Positions 13,801 to 25,450 of a stretch of DNA of 64,000 nt are shown piece after piece. Position 1 is the stretch's first letter, and every line of letters begins with the position of its first letter. The notes under the pieces are model-generated. The model searched no databases and was not told where the DNA came from. It saw nothing but the letters and a program-made list of their open reading frames with translations. Origin of the DNA: Lagopus muta (taxonomy: Eukaryota > Chordata > Aves > Galliformes > Phasianidae). The position numbers and the translations under genes were made by a program. The stretch spans positions 46,406,967-46,470,966 of the forward strand of contig NC_064437.1 in the NCBI RefSeq assembly GCF_023343835.1, in the 5' to 3' direction.

Positions 13801-16800
13801 GAAAGCAAGTGTCTGCAAGACAGACTCCTTTGGAAAAGAACCTTCCATTTTGTATCATAAAGGGGGCAACAGGAGTAGACGTGTCTGCAGTTTTCAGGTG
13901 AGCGGAGTTACAGCAATAATGGCATGGAGCTGAGTTACTCCAGCGCACTGTGCCTTAGCAGTGATCCTCAACCAATTTATCAGTTGGCTTTTTAGTGGAA
14001 AAAAAAAGTTATTTCAGCACTAATATTTGTGCACAAAACCTCAGGAACATCATACAGTAAGACAGTTTAATCTCAATTAATTTCTGTCTTCTAAGTACTG
14101 TCAGCTCAGAAAAGTTTCTGCTTTGCTGAGGGACCTTGCCAGACTGCTGTATGCCCTCACTTCTACCAGGTATCAGAACACTTGAATACCAGGTGTCTAC
14201 ATGGTATGCAGTGAAAAATATAACCCAAAGAGGTGCATTTAATAAATGCCCCAAACCACTCTCCAAGACTAAAATGCAATTGGCAGTTACACATCAGCTG
14301 AAATGATGGGTTTTGTTTGCTGAACATACCTTGCCATACATCGTCTTGAAAGCTGCCTTGATTTTTTGCCTTTGGTCATTGGAGCGGTTAGATACAACAT
14401 CAATGATAGCCTTCTCATCAGTCCCTTGGAAACAGAACAGCAATGTAATAATAACCTTGTAATAATCCATCTAAGGCAGTGCATTTTTTAATCTCACATT
14501 TTTGCATAGTTATATAATAAGTGCATGAATATCATTTAAGTCTGTTTACCAAATTTTCTTTGTAAAGAGATTTCTACTAAATCTCTTTTGGTGTGACTTT
14601 TGATGAGCTTTTGGAAAAATGAATACCTTTATGGTTAGGTACAAACTGAAGCACCAAATGGCATTAACACGTTACAAATGTAATGCCTGTTGCTTACTTA
14701 CCAAAACCCTTCATAGCTTTGCGCAGAATTTCTGCATCCCTTCCAGCATCAAAGTTTGGAGCAGCTTGAATTGTGCCCTGAGTGTACTGAGCCATTGCTG
14801 CAGGCTGAAAACAAAAGCGATGTATAACTAGCTATCCTGCACAATACTAATTCAACTTTAAATAACTGCTTAGCAGTGAGTACTTCAGAGGGAGGAGTCA
14901 CAGAATGGTTTGTTCCACTTGTTCTGCTGGCTCACCGTTTTTCTCTGACACAAAATCAGGGTGACAGTTGTGTTGAACAGCTTTGGTTGACCACCACTGC
15001 CAGAGCAATGCCTTTATGCAGGCCTGCATGTTGAGCATACAGAGATACTGACTGATGGTTTTGTTTGGGGTGTATTCTGAGTGTGGCCAGGAACTCTGCA
15101 ATGACTTCATTGCTTTTACACCAAAGGAAAGTTTGTCAGTGTGAAACAGTTGATAATGTAGGACCAATTCATACCCTTTCATATCAAACTCATTGAGAAA
15201 CACTGTATTAAAATGCCTGTAGGCAAATACATGACAGCTTACATTTTATTACTTTCAATTAATTATTCAAATTATAGAGTAAATCGGAATCCTATTGAAA
15301 GCAATGTCAACAAATCAATTACTTTTCTGCATGGCAAGATGCATACTCTGTTTTGGTTTTTTTCCTTTTTTCCCTGTAGCAGAAAGCCCCTCTGAAATTC
15401 TGTGATAGACAACCTGAGTGCTGCAGTGATGCAGTGACGTTCAGGGTTGTATTACCTGAGTTCCCCTTTGCCCAGAACTGCCTCTAATAGCAGTTCTTCC
15501 TTGCACTGGGGACAAAATGAGGGACTGTTATTAAACAACCTTTATTAATAATATCAGAATACATTTTCAGCCATCAGTGCCTGTTTGTCTGTGACGCATC
15601 CCCAGCTCGTATTCAGGCCTCCTCCCTAATATTTGCCATACACCCAATCTCCCACTAACAGCAAGGTGAAAAAAATAGAGAAGCAACATTAAGATCTTAT
15701 TATATTAAGATAAAAGAGCACACAGCACATACCGGACCAGGCGTCGGTGATGGTGCTTGTCCACCAGGATAGCCTACTGAAAATGAATGAAATAACAAGA
15801 TAAACAGATTAATTATGTTTGTTCTTATTATATAAACACTACTTAAGCTGAAAGTAAAACCATTTATAAACATGGTAAGTTACAGGTCTACCACAGCAAT
15901 AACCTATATGCTAAGTAACAATACCTATAACTGAAGCTCTTGCCATTGAGAACAGTGGGAAGAAGCAATCACGAAGCATTCTGGTAGATACTTTAGTGAG
16001 GCACTAATAAAAATGCTAAATTTACTGGTGCTGTGAGAGCTGGAAGAATCTCTCCTTATTAAATATGGCTGCCATTGATGAAAGCCAAGATGGTCCATGC
16101 AAATGAGGAATGCACGTCCCGTGCTCTCTGGCAGAGTCATTTTATTTATGTTAAAATGTCTACAGCATATTAACAACAAATGCTGAGAATTCACTGGTGC
16201 AAGAACTGAAGAAATCTCATTTCATGTTCAAAATCATTGTGAATACAAAAGATGCAACCACTTTTTAAAACTGGTATTTTTATCTATAGTGCATATGCAC
16301 AGTTATTCTTGTTTTAATGGCAGCTTAATTATTAAAGTCAGTGAAGCAATCATTAAAAGAAAGTTTGCTGCTCTGAATTTCTTGCAGACGCAACTGACAT
16401 CCCAGGACAAAAATGTTTTTGATGGTAACTGACTACTCAAAGCATGAAGAACAATGCACTGGGTTTAAGCAGCGGTGTGCATTCTCCTTTCCACTCCCTC
16501 GTAATTCCTGGGATCACTGTGAACACATATCTGCTCAGGTTCCTGAAAAATATATCCATGTCTCTGAGATGAGCAGAACTGCCAGATATCTGTTGAGTGT
16601 GGATTCCCAATTTAACATTTCTGGTCAGATAAGTGCAGTTTGAAGAAGGATAAGCACCTAACCAATTACATCACGATCGTTAAGCACTGACAGCCATCCC
16701 CTTTGAATGCAGCACATAAAGGTGATTCTCACCTTCTCTTCACTTGTCAGGAAAGGTGAGAGGACACGCACAGCATACAGACCTCAATGGCTAACAGTAA

Positions 16801-19120
16801 CAAAGCTAAGGGCCTATTGTTTTTTCTTACTATCTATCTTGGGATCTGTTGGTTTAGCCTTGGATTCTTGACGTATCATACATATGGCACGGAAACATCC
16901 ACATACCAGGAATTTGTGCTGGTCCACCTCCACCATAGCTTTGGGCAGGAGGCTGGGGATAGCCACCAAAGCCAGGGCCAGTGGGAGGCACGCCAAACCC
17001 AGGGCCTGTGGGAGTTAGGAGCAGATAACAGATTTTAGCGCACAGCATTTCTGGTTTCTGGCACAACATGAGCCACGGCATTGAGCTGCACAAGAGATTG
17101 TTTCTTTTCTCTCTATCTGTGCAGTGGCTCACAACCCAAAGCCATCAAAACTCTGCTATTAGCATGCAGGTACTTATTGGTATGTAGCAATCTGGCTGTC
17201 TAGACCCTGCTGCCTAAATTGATCACTGAACAATCGCTTGCTTTTCTTTACTACTTTCCCGAGCACAAAGACTTGGTTACAACAGAAATAACTCCCAAGG
17301 GCTGGATCTTACCTCCAGGATAAGATGGCATTCCTCCAGCCTGGGGAGCTCCAGGGAAGCCCCCTGGGGCAGGATATCCTCCTGCCTCTGGATACCCAGC
17401 ACTGGGTGGTGCTGCAGGAAAGCTCCCTCCTCCTGCTGGAGGATATCCTCCAGGAGCAGCAGGGTAGGTGTACTGCCCAGCGGGCGGATAGACAGACTCC
17501 TGTCCTGTGGGCTGAAATACAAAGAACCCACGAGATGTCTGTACTCTATTACAGAGTGAAAACTCAAGCTACTAAAATGTCCATATATGTGTAATAACGT
17601 GATTAGGTTTAGCTCTTAGGAGCAGCAGCAGCATTCCCTAAACCTAGACACGGGCCTTCTGGCTGGGTCCTCTGTTGCATCTCCCTAGCAGTAAAATCTA
17701 GCTCAAAGGTTTTCCTCAGGTTTGGCTGTCCCAAGATCCCCACCACCACACCATTGTGCCCAGGAAGATCCCCTTCCCCAGCAGTGCAGTCTAACCTTGT
17801 TCAGCCAGACTCAACAAAAAGATTTTAATAGGATTTAGATTTGCAAATCCAAGGTTAGGATCCCGTAGGCCTGCTAGGATGACTATCAATATTACAGAAA
17901 ATAATTTCACATTGATTTCTTGCACTATTGCAGACTAGAAAGCCTAGCATGGCTACTCTGGCATCTACATGGTCTTTTAAATTCGTGAACCGAAGCTGCT
18001 AGATTTTAGATGCCGGCTTAAAAAATAATCATAGTATCATTTGAGTTAGAAGGGACCTTAGATGTCATGTAGTCCAACTCCCTTGCAATGAACAGAGACA
18101 ATTGTGAGGGTTCAGCAGAACGTTGAATGGGGTAAAGAAATCCCAAAGTTAAGAAAGTCTGGCTTCTGACACGGTTATCTCTTTAGTCTGACTGACTTTG
18201 GTGTTTCAGAGGGAGTCTGGGTAAATTGCAAAGCAAAATAACTGAAGAATTTACTGCATATTCTTTGAGTTTTTCACTATCTTGTGGGACATGGGCTGAG
18301 CTCTATTTTAAGTCTAGTCAAGTACTGCATAAATAGTATTGCCACAATTACGTTATGCTCAGTGCCTTACTAATTAAAGCACGATGTTGTGTTGAGCTTT
18401 GAAAAAAACAAAACAAAACAAAACACTGCAACATCAACCATGCCTGATACATTCCAGCCTTCCAGTTTCACTGGAGTTTTCAGTCCATTCAGTCATGAAC
18501 TGAAGGTGGAATAAAGTACTGTGGCTGAAGGACTGGGGGTCAAAGTCAAGTTAAAGTGTCCAATATCCTCAGAAAAATATTTACTCAGTGTTGTGGGAAA
18601 GCTGGGCTCTTGAGCTTGGATTGCTCAGCAGCTTTACTCCTGAACGAAATGGCCAGGATGTGGGCATACAGGTGGTTTGGTAGACGCTGGTTCAGACAAT
18701 ACCCTGTTCCTAAAGACCCTCATATTTGTTAGCAATTACCAATGCTTTAAAAATAAATCAATAAATAAAGCACCATTTTGCTGAGGTAGTTAGCTATATG
18801 CATGAGAAAACAAAACAGAATGAAAATGACTAAAAACATCAAGGTAACAACCTGAACAAGAAGCAGCCACCCACCCTCTGGAACAACGGGCGATATTATA
18901 AAATATATATTGGACTTCCTTCTTGGAGTTCATTTGAGATAAAGGTAAAGTCACACTCAGAGACGGATATATGGATAAAAACAGCTGCTATTTACATGCA
19001 TACAGTAAGAAGGGATGTTGACTCTAAATACACTGGGAATGCAACACAGGTAAAAGCCATACTTACAGGGTAGCCAGGGAAAGCAGGGTAGCCAGAAGGG
19101 GGATAACCTGGGTAGGACAT
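7868..19120 (-). CDS. ANXA7: Annexin A7 (synexin), complete coding sequence in 12 exons
   Basis: A Ca2+-dependent phospholipid-binding, membrane-fusing protein acting at secretory granules and the plasma membrane. Coding exons in order: 19067-19120, 17313-17511, 16907-17005, 15733-15776, 14702-14804, 14330-14424, 12987-13100, 11573-11743, 9939-10109, 9755-9830, 8481-8593, 7868-7990. All have GT-AG borders and matching phases, totalling 1362 nt or 453 residues, slightly shorter than human (466/488). ATG is at 19118-19120, beginning [18 protein letters not shown]. Residues 1 to about 135 form the Gly/Pro/Tyr-rich N-terminal domain (e.g. [17 protein letters not shown]). The four annexin repeats follow, with calcium loops at MKGFGTDE (163-170), GAGTQE (237-242), [10 protein letters not shown] (318-327) and MKGAGTDD (394-401). 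The C-terminus is [10 protein letters not shown]. Introns carry two CR1 fragments and a poly(A)-tailed insertion. The 66-nt cassette known in mammals between exons 5 and 6 was not found; a different 50-nt candidate lies there. Confidence 0.98.
13521..13738 (+). mobile_element. CR1 LINE 3' fragment
   Basis: A typical 5'-truncated avian CR1 end: GGGGAGATTCAAGTTGGACA, then the AGGAATGGACTGCCCAGGGA block, GTGGTGGAGTCGCTGTCCCT, TTGGACTTGAT..., and the tail ATTCTGTGATTCT. It lies in ANXA7 intron 7, antisense to the gene. Confidence 0.92.
15456..15505 (-). other. Candidate 50-nt cassette exon in ANXA7 intron 5
   Basis: On the gene strand the segment is preceded by a pyrimidine-rich acceptor (CCCTCATTTTGTCCCCAG) and followed by the donor CTCAG|GTAATA. 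It lies between ANXA7 exons 5 and 6, the place of the mammalian tissue-specific cassette. Its length of 50 would shift the frame and lead to a stop in exon 6, so if used it would act as a poison exon. No homology to the mammalian cassette is visible. Use is inferred from splice signals only. Confidence 0.3.
18018..18105 (-). mobile_element. CR1 LINE 3'-end fragment, reverse orientation
   Basis: ATCATAGTATCATTTGAGTT followed by AGAAGGGACCTTAGATGTCA and GTCCAACTCCCTTGC is the reverse complement of the CR1 3' terminus. It is a short remnant in ANXA7 intron 2, in the same sense as the gene. Confidence 0.88.
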
Positions 19121-19272
19121 TCTGGAAGAAAAAAAAAAATTCCCTGTCAGTCACTACAGGAGTGTGTAGCTGCCACTTGTTGGTTTAGTAACTGTGACGT
19201 TACTTGAGCAACTCAGTTACTTCATTCAGTGTTGCTAAAAGTACTCATCAGCTACAAAACCACAAACCTTTT

Positions 19273-19274
<2 letters not shown>

Positions 19275-19309
<35 letters not shown>

Positions 19310-19318
19310 CTTTTTATT
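19275..19318 (-). repeat. 31-base poly(A) tract preceded by AATAAA (retrocopy-like 3' end)
   Basis: The + strand has 31 consecutive T at 19275-19305. On the - strand this reads AATAAA (19313-19318), seven bases, then A31. That is the arrangement of a reverse-transcribed polyadenylated mRNA. It lies in ANXA7 intron 1 about 150 bases upstream of exon 2. The body that would lie upstream on the - strand (19330 to about 20050) was not recognised as any gene. Confidence 0.45.
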
Positions 19319-22179
19319 TTCTTTACACAGAACAGCAAGCAGAATTCAGAAGAGAAGCATCATCAACTTTGTAATTACATGCTACCTTAATTAGGTCAGA
19401 TATATGTTGAAGCACAGTAAGAGTGCTGAACCTCCAAAAGTAATTCTGAAATACAGGTTACAGAGCTTGAAGTCTCAGCAGGAAGGGGCTGAGCCTGTGT
19501 CAGAACAGAGACAGAAGAGTTAGGCTCAATTCCATGCTTGTATCCTGTCAGCCTGTGCCCCTTCACTCACAGGAATAGCTCCTGAGAGGAGAACAGTACT
19601 TGATGTATCCCACAGAGAACCATCTAATAGAAATGTATCTTTTGTCTGCTTTTGGCTGTTCTTATGAAATAGACGCATGCACCAAAATGATTTCAAAGAT
19701 CAAATAATGGGGTTTAAACTAAGAAGTTCTAACTTCTTGAATAACACAAGCCAGAATTGATGCTAGCTGTAACAAGTATGACAAGTAAGCAGGACAGCTC
19801 AAGTGTGGGAGGACCAGGGTGGTTCAGCAGCCACACGTCTATTACTTTGACCTTTGAGTCCCTATTAAGATCCCACATTTGTCTGTCTCCAAAACATAAG
19901 AAATGACTCAGTGTTTCTTTTCCTGATGGTAATGACATGGTGCATCCTGCAGAATTAAACTGCGCCCAGTGCTGGTCAGTGCACCGTGAAAAGGATTTGC
20001 AAAGATCCGAATTTTAATCCAAAGAGCTTATTTAAGCATAAGAAGATAACACTATAGATGAAGGTTTGTATTAGCACAATACAAACTTACACGTGACATA
20101 CAATAAATTGAAGAAAAGGGCATAGAAAAGTTTTGCAAGTGTTTGTTTCCTGAGCCTGCAGGCCTTTCAGTCTTTAAGTGACTGTTCTGCCAAAAAATGC
20201 CTCCGTGAGGCATTCCTGTCTTGCATAACTGAAGAGGGAAAGAGGTGGAGGAGCTGCTGGGTGGGGGCCTCACACAGAACCGACCTCCACAGCAGCTCCA
20301 GGCGTGTTGTCTCTTGTGCAAGAGCTGCTGGCTGGAAAGGGAGGGGATCTGTTTCATTTTTTTAAATCCTTTAAAAATAAGTGAAGATGCTGTTTCAAAA
20401 TTCGTGAGCAGAAAGAGCAATCTTAGCCTCCCTACAAATACTTTATGCCAATGGAATTATTTCTGTTTGTTATTTCAAAATACTACTGCCCTCACGCTCA
20501 AACAAAACACCAAAATGAGGAAGCATCCAGGCAGGAGTTCAGCTCCCAGCTACTTCCCCAGTACCCCACATCTTACTGTACTCCCCCTGCATTACTTCAT
20601 TTGTGCAGGAGATTTCTGTTTCCTGCTAATAACTATTTCAATCCTTTTCTTAATAGAAGGACTGGGGGATTAGAAACAGAAGAAGACAGGGACTGGGAGT
20701 TACTCATTGCATGTTTATGAGGCAGTGTCCTAGCTGCACAAATCAAAGAAAATGGGAAATACAAAAATGAATTGTAATACAGTTACTAACTATTCGCATT
20801 CCTAGGTATTCCACAGGCAAACAAATGGATCTGAAAGCCATCTTCTTGCTGTGTTGTACCACTAATTCCACAAATGCTGCCTTAAATGCCTCTGACTTAC
20901 TGTGAAAAACATTAAAACTTAGAGCAGGTTAGTTCAAATGAGAGCCAAAGCAATCTTGTAGATAAGTACAGCCATGTGGTCTCACAGTGATAAAGCAGGA
21001 GAACTGCTTCAGGGGGCTTTCTTCGTAAGAAAAGGAGAAGAACTGTGTGAGGTGTACTTGGAAATCATAACTGTAAACACTTTAATCATAAACACTGCTA
21101 ATTGCCATATGTTTCCCTCAGAAGAAGCACACGGGCAGTACCTGTGCAGTATCTACTACTGACAGCTATGTGCATTGACTTTTCATTCTGGCTTTCCACA
21201 CATTTCTTCCACTTCTGTTACTTAACCATGGGCTGCAGCTCCCTTCAGGAAGAAGACAACTGCCAACACTTCCTTTGGGTTTCAGTGTCACTCTTTCCAC
21301 TCAATGGGAAAACAGAGTGTCAGCAAAACTGGCCATTAAAAACCTCCAAACTATTGCAGCTTTACGCTCCGTGTAATTCAATCAAAGTCACGCTGTTAAG
21401 CAGGCAGTAAGGTGAAGCCTGTAAAACAGGCAGGTGTGCACAGTATCACATCTCCTGTGCTCACACTGCTTTTTGTAAGGCAGCAGCAGCCGGTGGCTGC
21501 AGGTCAGCTGTTCCAACAGCTGTACAAAGTGTAATTAGTATACAAGTGGGACCCAGCAGTATTTTATCTGTACTGAAACATACCAGTGTTTAAATTGATT
21601 GATGAGATACTTAATGTAGAATGAAGTCAGTTTTTTCAGCCATGTTCCCCATTGGCTGTCAAACAAATTCTGGCACAAAAGCTTTTTAGGATTCTGGTTT
21701 CCAAGCCTCCTTTGCAAGGAAGGCGGTATTTGTGATTAGCAGATCACCCACCCGTGCACACCTGTGACGTACACGGCCTGTTGCAGTGCTTAACTCTTTC
21801 CTTACTGGCACTGCGTGGGTTCCATTTCTGGGACGTGGGTAACTGCTGGTGCGTTTTGGGGCCGGCACCGGGATTGGCAGCGTTTCGTGTGATCACCAGC
21901 TCTAGCAAGACCCCAGTTCCTACTTCTTGTGTTTGTAACTCAGAAAAGTGACAGCGTTTTCTTGGTCAGACGTACTGTGGTGAAGGGGTCAGGTAAGGAC
22001 TTCAGCCCCGGTCCCTGCAGGCGCTCCGCAGCCGGCTGCACAGTGCCGTATGGCGATACGGGCTTCTCCGACAGCAGGACTCGAAGTCCCTTCAGAACGC
22101 ACCGACCGGACAGCAGCGCGTACCGAAGCAGCTCTCGTCATATCCCGTCTTACAGATACACGTATTCACAACAGCAGTA

Positions 22180-23160
22180 CCTGATTTCGGACCGCCTGCT
22201 CCCGCTCCGAGCTCAGCCCGAGAGCCGCGGAGCGGGGCAGAGGCCGCTGCCGCCCGTACAGCCGACAGGAGGGCGGGCTCTGCTCGGTACCGATACCGGC
22301 CCTCCCTCGGCGTCCCGCAGCGGAATGCAATGGGAGCCGCCATCCCGAGGCTTCGCGGGCCTTTCTCGTCGGAATCGCAGGTTCGGACGGTTTTTATTTG
22401 CTTCGGGGACTCTGGACGGGATCGACTCCGGCGATGTAACGCGGGGTTCGGCGCGGGCAGCATCCCGCCCTGCGGCGGCTGGAGGACCCCGCCTGCGGCC
22501 GGAGCCGCCGCCCGTCTCGGTGCGGTCACGCAGCGCCGCGGGCTCTCGCCGCAGGGCCGCGGCTCTGTTGGCCGGCCGTCCGCGCGGAGGCGGTACCGCT
22601 CTCGGTACTTGCCCTGAGACGGCGAGGGACCTGGTTCCCGCTCCCCAGCGGACCGCGCCCTCCCCCGGCGGGGCACCTGCCGGCCGCCGAGTCCCGCCGT
22701 GCCCCATCGCAGCCTCCCGCGGGGAGCGGCCGGGCCCGGAGCGGGGGACGCGCGCGCGGCGCCGGGCTGATCGCCTTTCTTCCCCCTGCCCGCCCCCAGG
22801 CGCCTCACCTGAAGGAAAAGCACGGAGCCTCCGGCCTCTCTGCAGCAGCTACACCGCAAAATGGAGGCCGTGTGGCCGGGAGGGACCCGCCCCGCCCCCG
22901 GGTCCGCCCCGGCCCGGCCCCGCTCCCCGCGGGCAGCACCGCCGCGCCCGAGAGTCGACCGGGCCGGCGGCGGCTCCGCTAACGCGGCGCCCCTTCTGCC
23001 AGCCGTCCGGCCCGCCCCGGTTCGCTGAGGGCCGCGATGTTCCCTGCGCTGCCTCGGAACGGCGAGGAGCTGCGTTCAGGGACGGCAGCGCCCAGTCCCG
23101 CAGCCCTGCCGCGGGGCGCCGTCCCACGCGGAGGGCACCGGGCCCGTGAAGTAGAAAGTC
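22180..23160. promoter_or_regulatory. CpG-island promoter of ANXA7
   Basis: A block of about 1 kb dense in CG and GC boxes (GGGCGG, CCCGCCCC) covering ANXA7 exon 1 and the start of intron 1. A YY1-like element CAAAATGGAGGCC lies at 22857-22869 next to the presumed start. Long open frames on both strands here (up to 406 codons) are by-products of the GC content. Confidence 0.8.
22809..22870 (-). other. ANXA7: ANXA7 first, non-coding exon (5' UTR)
   Basis: On the - strand, ...CTCCGTGCTTTTCCTTCAG is followed by the strong donor GTGAGG. Exon 2 begins one base before the ATG at 19121, so this upstream exon is non-coding, as in mammalian ANXA7. The start near 22870 is an estimate, since no TATA box is visible. 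Confidence 0.65.
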
Positions 23161-23249
23161 CGCATCGCGGTTTCCCTTTGGCATCGGTGCAATTAACCCA
23201 AACACGTGTGGATTTAGGTCAGACCTATTTTTCAGAAGCGCATGAAGCT

Positions 23250-23411
23250 TTAGATGGAGTCCGGGAGCTGGCAGGCGATGAGCCGTGTCGTCTGGACCAC
23301 CAGACCAGTGCCGTGGCCAAGTGTATCAAAGGCATTGGTTGACTTGAGAACAAGATCTAGGTCCCCAGAGGGCATGAAGGTAGGGCTGTCCTGGCTACCA
23401 CGCTCCTCTCC
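23250..23411 (-). other. Candidate unrecognised 3'-terminal coding exon
   Basis: On the - strand a good acceptor (TTTATATTTCTTTCTAG) is followed at once by 53 open codons and TAA. The segment includes DLDLVLKSTNAFDTLGHGTG and ends RLIACQLPDSI. The frame is closed (TAG) just before the acceptor. No family is recognised, no polyadenylation signal lies close by, and the + strand is also open here, so it may be chance. It sits 380 bases beyond the ANXA7 CpG island. Confidence 0.25.
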
Positions 23412-24373
23412 CTAGAAAGAAATATAAATTATGGCAACTAACTGCTCTGGGAAGCACACTTGGTGTTTTGTTTCTATTTTTACATCTACTGTTATGTTTA
23501 TTCATATTCTATTTGGAACAGACACCAGATACACTTATTTCTTCCTTTACCCTGGAGCTAAGCGTTTGTAAGATATTCTAACCAGCATGATACACTTCCT
23601 GAAGGATCCATCCCTGATATTATGCAGTGGTTAATTGCATTTATTCAAAACTTCTGCATACTTTGCTATGAAATGCATGCATTAGCGGTTCAGACACCAC
23701 TCATATGCAAGCAGTCTTCTGCTGTAACCTGCTGTGGCACTTGAATGCCAATTGCCAAGTAAAACCACTGGTCTCTGTGTCTGTAAAAGAGCAGTAAGTG
23801 CAGGCAGCAGAAAATAGGTCGGTAATTATTTACTATGCTAGTCCACTTCAAATGGAAAGCATCTGAAATGCATAAAAATTCTAATAAATGACCTATCTTC
23901 AGCAATATTGGGCTTATATCTGCCTTGTTTGCCCAGAACTTGTCAGGAACAGCTTTAAGAATTTAATCCTCACAGCATTTTTCAAGAGATATTTTCAGTG
24001 TATATCTAGTATACTTCACCTCTGTTAAGCTTATTTCTTTCAGGACAGGTACATATTAAAACTCCTGCTTCCATGGAAACCAAATACATGTATAAAACAG
24101 AATTCTTCCTCTTCCTTTTAGTGGATTGTTTGAGATTGAACTATTTAGGAAAGGAATCATCTATATTCATAATCAAAGACTATCTGGAATGACTTTTTCT
24201 AAAGAATGGAATGGAACCACTGTTGTCATCTAGCTTCACTCCCTGTATTCAAAGAATCTTCTTGGTTTGTTACTACAGCTACTAGTGCATTTAGGAAAGT
24301 GTGTTAAATCCCAGAGAGTCAAGACAACCTCCCACTGTTAGTAAATTCAAGGTCAGTGAAATAGGAGACAAAC

Positions 24374-24634
24374 TCATGCTTCTCTTTTTGTAATATCTTT
24401 GTATCTTCTCAGACATGATACTGGACAGAATTCTGCTCCAGAGGGACTTCCTCTCACCTACCTCATCATACTGGGTGCTGTCAGTGCAGCTAAAACTTCC
24501 TTGGGTAATTTATTATTGGTGATGTAGGACACTAAACGCATTGCTGCTTGTCTGTGCTATATGTCCTGCTTGGCATACTGCATCACAAATGATATGAAAC
24601 ATTGCTTTTGATTTTGTATTTCAGCCAGTAGAGT
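24374..24634 (-). pseudogene. Possible decayed coding stretch with two in-frame TAG codons
   Basis: One - strand frame reads protein-like for 87 codon positions: QKQCFISFVMQYAKQDI, stop, HRQAAMRLVSYITNNKLPKE, further residues, stop, VRGSPSGAEFCPV... and a final TGA. The helix-like middle resembles a HEAT/ARM-type repeat in character only; no family is identified. Alternatively the first TAG is a splice acceptor (24557-24558) and AG|GTAGGT at 24460-24463 a donor, making a 95-nt exon (24462-24556). Chance is not excluded. Confidence 0.2.
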
Positions 24635-25450
24635 TTAAAACTAAAAACAAACAAAAAACACAACTTTCCCACAGTTTTCAGTAAGCAGCAAGACCTGGTC
24701 AGCTTTTAACCATGGGTCAAAGTATAACAAACCAGCAGGATACTGCAGTGATCCAAGTCTGTTAGGTACTAACAATATTTGCCCTGTTACACTGCCTTGT
24801 GACTGCACTAATTAAAATGCAGATAGTCAAAGTTAGCTGTTGAGTAAACCTTCCCTGAGAACAGAGAGCAGAGCAAGCACAGTTCACTTCACAAAGAGAT
24901 GTGTTTGGTTAGCTGCTCAAATGAGAGTTACTAACCCATGAGTCATGTTAGGACTCCACCCACTGTAGTGCAGTCGTGAGGGTTTCACACAAACCTCAGG
25001 ACTGCCATCAGAGTCTGTAGTTCTGCTGGGTAGAACCACACCAAAAATACACTTCATCCTTACTCAGAGTGCACAAGGAGAGCAGCAGGTTGTTCTGCTA
25101 GAGTACTTGAAAGAGCAGCGTGTCCAAGTTTTCTTCACTGACATTTAAATCCTGAAGATTAAAACCGCCCATTCCAGATTTGTTACTAATAGATGGCATG
25201 TTCACAAAATTGTACACTAAAACATTACTTCCTCTTTGCAGCAGACTTAAGTGTTCTGCCAAGAAACTTAATTGACTCAGCTGACAGTGCAGACTTAGTG
25301 ACCTTCATCCCAGCATTCTGAAATAATCAGCAAATGAAATTGTAATTCTAGCAGCAAGGATTTTAAGTTTCCAATTGCAAACAGCAAATGTTGTTTGTTA
25401 TTTTCAGCAACACTGAAAATTTAGTCTTATTTCCATTTTCCAAGGCCTAA

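Noticed and set aside
22092-22859. 255-codon - strand open frame at the ANXA7 promoter
   Set aside because: It overlaps non-coding exon 1 and intron 1 of ANXA7 and has the same Arg/Ala/Pro bias as the opposite-strand frame.
21929-23149. 406-codon + strand open frame
   Set aside because: It lies across the ANXA7 CpG island, is Arg/Pro/Gly-rich, and other frames on both strands are equally open. This is the signature of GC-rich DNA with few stop codons, not of a protein.
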